From: Gammaproteobacteria bacterium RIFCSPHIGHO2_02_FULL_42_13 | GTDB lineage: Bacteria; Pseudomonadota; Gammaproteobacteria; UBA12402 | Assembly (NCBI GenBank): GCA_001801405.1 | Contig: MGXQ01000032.1 | Coordinates: 12,262 to 39,897 of the forward strand | Direction: 5' to 3' | DNA length: 27,636 nt | Part shown: positions 23,379-27,636 of the stretch, one piece after another | Layout: each line of letters starts with the position of its first letter | Position numbering within the stretch: position 1 is the first letter of the stretch | The notes under the pieces: generated by a model | What the model saw: only the letters and a program-made list of their open reading frames with translations | What the model was told of the DNA's origin: nothing | Database searches by the model: none | Position numbers and translations under genes: made by a program

Positions 23379-26120
23379 TTATTGTAACGCGCCACAACAA
23401 TGTTTATATTTTTTGCCAGATCCACAGGGACAAGGATCATTGCGACCCACTTTTGGCATATCACGATGCATGGTCTCAATTTTAACAACGGATGATTGTG
23501 CTTTTTCTTCGGAAGGTTTGCGTCGTTTGTCTTTTCTGCGATCCAACGCGCCACCATCTGGATGCTGATAATGCATTTCTGTCGGCGCAGCACGTCGGCG
23601 CTGTTCTTCGATCGCATCGACATCTTCAGGATCTTGGATTTTTACTGTACTTAAAATACGCACAACTTCGATTTTAATATTATTTAACATATCCGAAAAT
23701 AAATGAAACGATTCACGCTTATATTCTTGTTTGGGATCTTTTTGCGCATAGCCCATCAAATGAATGCTTTGTCGCAATTGATCCATCGTCGCTAAATGTT
23801 CTTTCCAATACGCATCTAATGTCTGCAACAACACCGCTTTTTCAAATTGACGAATCGGTTCTGCGCCTGCCAGCGCTTCTTTCGCTTTGTAATGCTCCCA
23901 AAGACGATCGCTAATCAACTGACGAAGACTGTCTTCATGCAACTTGGTATCTTCTTTTAATAGAACAGAAATGGGCAAATTCAATTCGAAATCTGATTTC
24001 AATCGCTTTTCTAAATCAGGAATATCCCACATTTCTTCCATGCTTTCAGGCGGAACATATTGTGAAACAATTTGATCGGCCACATCAGAGAAAATAGCTC
24101 TGATCGTCTCTGAAATATCATTCATCGCCATTAAATCTGTGCGCTGTTTATAAATCACTTTGCGCTGATCATTCGCGACATCGTCAAATTCGAGCAATTG
24201 CTTTCGAATATCAAAGTGAAATGTTTCGACTTTGCGCTGTGCATTCTCGATCGCTTTGGTGACCCAACGATGTTCAATCGCATCACCTTCTTTCATGCCT
24301 AAACGTTTCATGATGGTGGACACGCGATCGGATGCAAAGATACGCATTAAGTTATCTTGAAAAGACACATAAAACCTCGAAGAACCCGGATCACCCTGAC
24401 GTCCTGAACGACCACGCAATTGATTATCAATACGTCGGGACTCATGTCGCTCGCTACCAATCATATGCAAACCACCCGACTCGAGCACTAAATCATGGCG
24501 CTCTTGCCATTCTCTTCGTAAGCGCGCTTTTTCTTCCTCGCCAGGATTGTCCAATTTTTTGATTTCTGCCTCGACATTACCACCCAATATAATGTCAGTA
24601 CCGCGACCGGCCATATTTGTCGCAATGGTGACAGCGCCTGGCAACCCGGCTTGCATGACAATTTCTGCTTCGCGCTCATGGTTTTTAGCATTTAATACAT
24701 TGTGCGGTATTTTTTCTTTTTTTAACATTTCCGATAATAATTCAGAATTTTCAATCGAGGCTGTACCCACTAAAACAGGTTGTTTGTTTAAACGACAATC
24801 TTTAATTTCTTCGATGATCGCCGCAAACTTCTCTTGTATCGTCAAAAAAACACGGTCAGGACTATCTTTGCGAATGAGCGGCCGATTCGTCGGAATCACT
24901 ACCACTTCCAAATTATAAATTTGTTGAAACTCATATGCTTCCGTATCCGCCGTACCCGTCATACCCGCCAATTTATCATACAAGCGAAAATAATTCTGAA
25001 ACGTAATGGTCGCCAAGGTTTGGTTTTCATTACGAATCTCAACATTCTCTTTTGCCTCGACCGCTTGATGCAATCCATCTGACCAACGACGACCCGGCAT
25101 CGTTCGACCGGTGTGCTCATCAACAATAACGACTGTTCCATCTTTCACAATATAATCTGTATCGCGCTGATATAATTTATGTGAACGCAACGCGGCATTT
25201 AAATGGTGCATTAAAATGATATTGTTTACATCATATAAACTATCACCTTCTTTTAATAATCCTTCTTTATAAAGCAATTCCTCAATATGCTCATGCCCTT
25301 CTTCGGTCAAGAACGCTTGTTTTTGCTTCTCATCAAGATAATAATCGCCCAAACCGCCTTCTTCTTCACGTAAGGTGAGCTTTGGAATGAGTTGATTGAT
25401 TTTTTTATATAAATCAGAACTATCTTCAGAAGAACCTGAAATAATTAACGGCGTTCGCGCTTCATCAATTAAAATCGAATCGACTTCATCGACAATCGCA
25501 AAAGAAAGATCGCGTTGAACACGCTCTTCTAATGTAAATGCCATATTGTCGCGCAAATAATCAAAACCAAATTCATTATTGGTTCCGTACGTCACATCGG
25601 CCGCATACGCTGCGCGTTTTTCTTCTGGCGTCATGTTGGCTAAGTTCACGCCAACAGTCAGACCTAAAAATTCATAAATCGGTTTCATCCAAGCAGCATC
25701 ACGTGATGCCAAATAATCATTCACCGTCACAAGATGAACACTGTTACCCGTCAATGCGTTCAAATATACCGGCATCGTTGCGGCAAGCGTTTTACCTTCA
25801 CCGGTACACATTTCGGCAATTTTGCCATAATGTAAAATCATGCCCCCAATCAACTGCACATCAAATGGACGCAGCCCCAACGTTCGTTTGCTCGCTTCAC
25901 GCGCTACGGCAAATGCTTCGGGTAAAAGATCGTTTAAGGTTTCATCTTTTCTTAAACGTAATCGAAACTCATCAGTTTTTTTTCGTAATTCTTCATCAGA
26001 CAGTTGTTCATACTCAGTCTCATACGCATTGACTTGCACGACTGTTTTGTATAATTTTTTAACAATTCGCTCATTGCGGCTACCGCAAAATAGCTTTATA
26101 ATTCGTGAAACAACGATCAT
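23379..26120 (-). CDS. secA: Preprotein translocase ATPase SecA
   Basis: A 913-residue SecA, the motor that drives preproteins through SecYEG. The N terminus (KLFCGSRNERIVKKLYKTV) and total length match E. coli SecA (901). Visible motifs: MCTGEGKTLAATMPVYL (Walker A, about residue 100), VDEVDSILIDEARTPLIISG (DEAD-type Walker B), MAGRGTDIILGG, and HESRRIDNQLRGRSGRQGDPG (helicase motif VI). The C-terminal tail carries the zinc motif CPCGSGKKYKHCC used for SecB and ribosome contact. A mid-protein insertion relative to E. coli is not obvious. It is divergent from dciA across 53 bases that must hold both promoters. The mutT that follows secA in many gammaproteobacteria is replaced here by the CDPS-like gene. 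Confidence 0.98.
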   Translation of the reverse strand: MIVVSRIIKLFCGSRNERIVKKLYKTVVQVNAYETEYEQLSDEELRKKTDEFRLRLRKDETLNDLLPEAFAVAREASKRTLGLRPFDVQLIGGMILHYGKIAEMCTGEGKTLAATMPVYLNALTGNSVHLVTVNDYLASRDAAWMKPIYEFLGLTVGVNLANMTPEEKRAAYAADVTYGTNNEFGFDYLRDNMAFTLEERVQRDLSFAIVDEVDSILIDEARTPLIISGSSEDSSDLYKKINQLIPKLTLREEEGGLGDYYLDEKQKQAFLTEEGHEHIEELLYKEGLLKEGDSLYDVNNIILMHHLNAALRSHKLYQRDTDYIVKDGTVVIVDEHTGRTMPGRRWSDGLHQAVEAKENVEIRNENQTLATITFQNYFRLYDKLAGMTGTADTEAYEFQQIYNLEVVVIPTNRPLIRKDSPDRVFLTIQEKFAAIIEEIKDCRLNKQPVLVGTASIENSELLSEMLKKEKIPHNVLNAKNHEREAEIVMQAGLPGAVTIATNMAGRGTDIILGGNVEAEIKKLDNPGEEEKARLRREWQERHDLVLESGGLHMIGSERHESRRIDNQLRGRSGRQGDPGSSRFYVSFQDNLMRIFASDRVSTIMKRLGMKEGDAIEHRWVTKAIENAQRKVETFHFDIRKQLLEFDDVANDQRKVIYKQRTDLMAMNDISETIRAIFSDVADQIVSQYVPPESMEEMWDIPDLEKRLKSDFELNLPISVLLKEDTKLHEDSLRQLISDRLWEHYKAKEALAGAEPIRQFEKAVLLQTLDAYWKEHLATMDQLRQSIHLMGYAQKDPKQEYKRESFHLFSDMLNNIKIEVVRILSTVKIQDPEDVDAIEEQRRRAAPTEMHYQHPDGGALDRRKDKRRKPSEEKAQSSVVKIETMHRDMPKVGRNDPCPCGSGKKYKHCCGALQ

Positions 26121-26173
26121 AAAATAACGTCCAATTTAAAAATGTCCAACGATCAGAATTAGTATAACGAGAT

Positions 26174-26623
26174 ATGGCCGAGAAACAAGCACCTACATAT
26201 AAATCCGCGGCAAATGTCTTACAAAATGCCCACTCTGCTTTGGGCTATCTGATGAGTCACGCCAAACAATTACAGGACTGGAATAAAGTACTCTATCGCT
26301 ATCTGCCAACTAATGAACATAAACATTGCCAAATTGGCGGATTTGAACAAAGAATTTTAACACTCGTCGTGGATTCAGCGACTTGGGCGACTAAATTACG
26401 TTATCAAACTCCGGAATTAATCGAAGGCCTCCAGCAAACGCAGGAGTTTCAAAGTCTCAAAGAAATTAAATGCCTGGTGCAACCCAAAAACGATGAGCCT
26501 AAAAAAATAACATCCAAACCAATTCTCTCAAAAAAGACACGCCAATTATTACAAGAAACATCGGATGGTATAACAGATCCAGAGCTTAAAACGGCGCTGA
26601 GGCATTTATCGCAAAATAAGTAA
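26174..26623 (+). CDS. dciA: DciA family (DUF721) replicative helicase loader
   Basis: A 149-residue DUF721/DciA protein, the ancestral loader and helper of the DnaB helicase in bacteria lacking DnaC. The conserved core LTLVVDSATWATKLRYQTPELIEGL (about 56-80) followed by an EIKCLVQP strand is the family's KH-like domain. The C-terminal part is charged and probably flexible. Location between lpxC and secA is the normal gammaproteobacterial site for this family. It runs opposite to both neighbours. It ends in the 54-bp composite repeat shared with the arcA 3' region. Confidence 0.88.
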   Translation: MAEKQAPTYKSAANVLQNAHSALGYLMSHAKQLQDWNKVLYRYLPTNEHKHCQIGGFEQRILTLVVDSATWATKLRYQTPELIEGLQQTQEFQSLKEIKCLVQPKNDEPKKITSKPILSKKTRQLLQETSDGITDPELKTALRHLSQNK

Positions 26624-26628
26624 CGTAC

Positions 26629-26682
26629 GTTGGGCCGTAAGGCCCAACAAATTATGTGCGCCAAGCAAGCGTAGCCCGCATG
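26629..26682. repeat. 54-bp composite repeat, copy B
   Basis: Identical to 17859-17912 across all 54 bases and in the same orientation, 8.77 kb away. It lies between the dciA stop and the lpxC stop, two converging genes. It contains the GTTGGGCC/GGCCCAAC hairpin and the GTAGCCCGCATG fragment. Confidence 0.92.
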
Positions 26683-26687
26683 ATGTT

Positions 26688-27602
26688 TTATTCTTGAATG
26701 GTTAAAGGCTGGAGATAGGTAATAGGCACTTCAGCAACTGCTTCAAACGTAACATATTCCCACGCAGATTCTGTCGCCAATAATTTTCGCAACAATTTAT
26801 TATTGATTTCATGGCCTGATTTATAGCCTTTAAAAGCGCCAATGACGCTGGAGCCTAATAAGTATAAATCACCAATCGCATCTAAAATTTTATGTTTGAC
26901 AAATTCATCTTCGTAACGCAATCCATCTTCGTTTAACACGCGAAAATCATCGATCACGATCGCATTATCTTTGCTGCCGCCTAATGCTAAATTCATCGAC
27001 TGCATGCGTTCAAAATCAGCCAGAAAACCAAACGTTCTCGCACGACTGACTTCTTTCATATAAGACGTGCTTGAAAAATCTAATACCGCCTGATTCGTTG
27101 CTGACTTAAAGATCGGATGATCAAAATCAATTGTAAAGTCAACTTTAAAACCATCAAACGGTTCTAAGCTGGCTTTTTTATCTTTTTCTTTAACGGATAC
27201 TTTTTCTTTAATGCGTAAAAACCGTTTGGGCGCTTTTTGCATTTTAATGCCAGCGGATTGAATTAAAAAAACAAATGGACCGGCACTGCCATCCATAATA
27301 GGTACTTCGGCAGCGGTCACATCGACATAGGCATTATCCACGCCCATACCCGCAAACGCAGATAATAAATGCTCGACGGTTGATACCTTAATATTATTTT
27401 TCGCGATCGTAGTAGATAATAATGTATCGCTGACATTTTCGACGCGCGCTGGAATATCGATTGACGCATCAAGATCTGTGCGATGAAATACAATACCCGT
27501 ATTGGGAGGAGCGGGACGTAATGTCAACTCGGCGCGTTTACCACTATGCACAGTAACACCGGTCGCCTTAATAACATTATTTAATGTTCGCTGATAAACC
27601 AT
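26688..27602 (-). CDS. lpxC: UDP-3-O-acyl-N-acetylglucosamine deacetylase
   Basis: A 304-residue zinc amidase for the committed step of lipid A synthesis, nearly the E. coli length (305). The zinc ligands are H78 (TVEHLLSAF), H237 and D241 (KHKILDAIGD), and the catalytic histidine is H264 (KSGHEINN). The AAEVPIMDGSA loop is intact. The N-terminal MVYQRTLNNVIKATGVTVHSGK aligns with the E. coli start, so ATG 27602 is preferred over the in-frame TTG at 27605. The last few bases of the window hold its upstream region; no clear binding site. Presence of lpxC indicates a Gram-negative envelope with lipid A. ftsZ, its usual upstream neighbour, would lie just outside the window. Confidence 0.97.
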   Translation of the reverse strand: MVYQRTLNNVIKATGVTVHSGKRAELTLRPAPPNTGIVFHRTDLDASIDIPARVENVSDTLLSTTIAKNNIKVSTVEHLLSAFAGMGVDNAYVDVTAAEVPIMDGSAGPFVFLIQSAGIKMQKAPKRFLRIKEKVSVKEKDKKASLEPFDGFKVDFTIDFDHPIFKSATNQAVLDFSSTSYMKEVSRARTFGFLADFERMQSMNLALGGSKDNAIVIDDFRVLNEDGLRYEDEFVKHKILDAIGDLYLLGSSVIGAFKGYKSGHEINNKLLRKLLATESAWEYVTFEAVAEVPITYLQPLTIQE

Positions 27603-27636
27603 CAATCTAATTCTTTATTGACATGAGTAAATGAAT

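Noticed and set aside
25538..26032. 164-codon plus-strand ORF inside secA
   Set aside because: It lies fully antisense to conserved secA sequence, and its composition (His/Ser/Gln-rich) is typical of a shadow frame.
26174..27602. Opposite orientation of dciA relative to lpxC and secA as a rearrangement
   Set aside because: As far as I recall, this family is commonly encoded opposite to its neighbours at this locus in other gammaproteobacteria, so it is probably ancestral.

Overview
The window looks like chromosomal DNA of a gammaproteobacterium, most likely of the order Legionellales (Coxiella/Legionella/Rickettsiella relatives). Three things point there. It has an ancestral gammaproteobacterial gene block, lpxC-dciA-secA ... 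zapD-coaE-pilD-pilC-pilB-pilA. It has a Legionella-type MFS transporter. Two intergenic regions carry tandem CTTAA-type repeats matching the PmrA box that controls Dot/Icm genes in Legionella and Coxiella. The genus cannot be fixed from sequence alone, and no tRNA, rRNA, CRISPR array, transposase or phage gene was seen.

Layout. 1-2.7 kb: 3' part of ychF, a repeat cluster, then an atypical murJ. 2.7-6.6 kb: small metabolic and transport genes (Dph6-like PP-loop ATPase, nitroreductase, bioY, MFS transporter, lipoprotein), several perhaps acquired. 6.7-9.3 kb: a 96-residue unknown gene behind a PmrA-type box, then rnr. 9.4-10.9 kb: a 522-residue unknown helical protein. 11.1-16.6 kb: a tight pilA-pilB-pilC-pilD-coaE-zapD cluster. 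16.6-23 kb: arcA, a two-domain deoxynucleoside kinase, a soluble hybrid histidine kinase, and a 601-residue cyclodipeptide-synthase-like protein behind a second PmrA-type box. 23.4-27.6 kb: secA, dciA and lpxC.

How it fits together. Core functions are envelope building (murJ, lpxC), secretion (secA), type IV pili (pilABCD), division (zapD), CoA synthesis (coaE), replication helicase loading (dciA) and RNA decay (rnr). In enterobacteria mutT and yacG sit between secA and zapD; here that interval holds about 6.4 kb of accessory genes instead. The most interesting candidate system is the pair of putative PmrA-controlled genes: a small acidic protein, and a CDPS-like protein with a disordered tail lying just upstream of a hybrid sensor kinase. 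Both could belong to a Dot/Icm-linked regulon, which is inference.

Short palindromic repeats of two sequence types sit at gene ends, mostly between converging genes. At two places they supply the last codons or the stop codon of the neighbouring gene.
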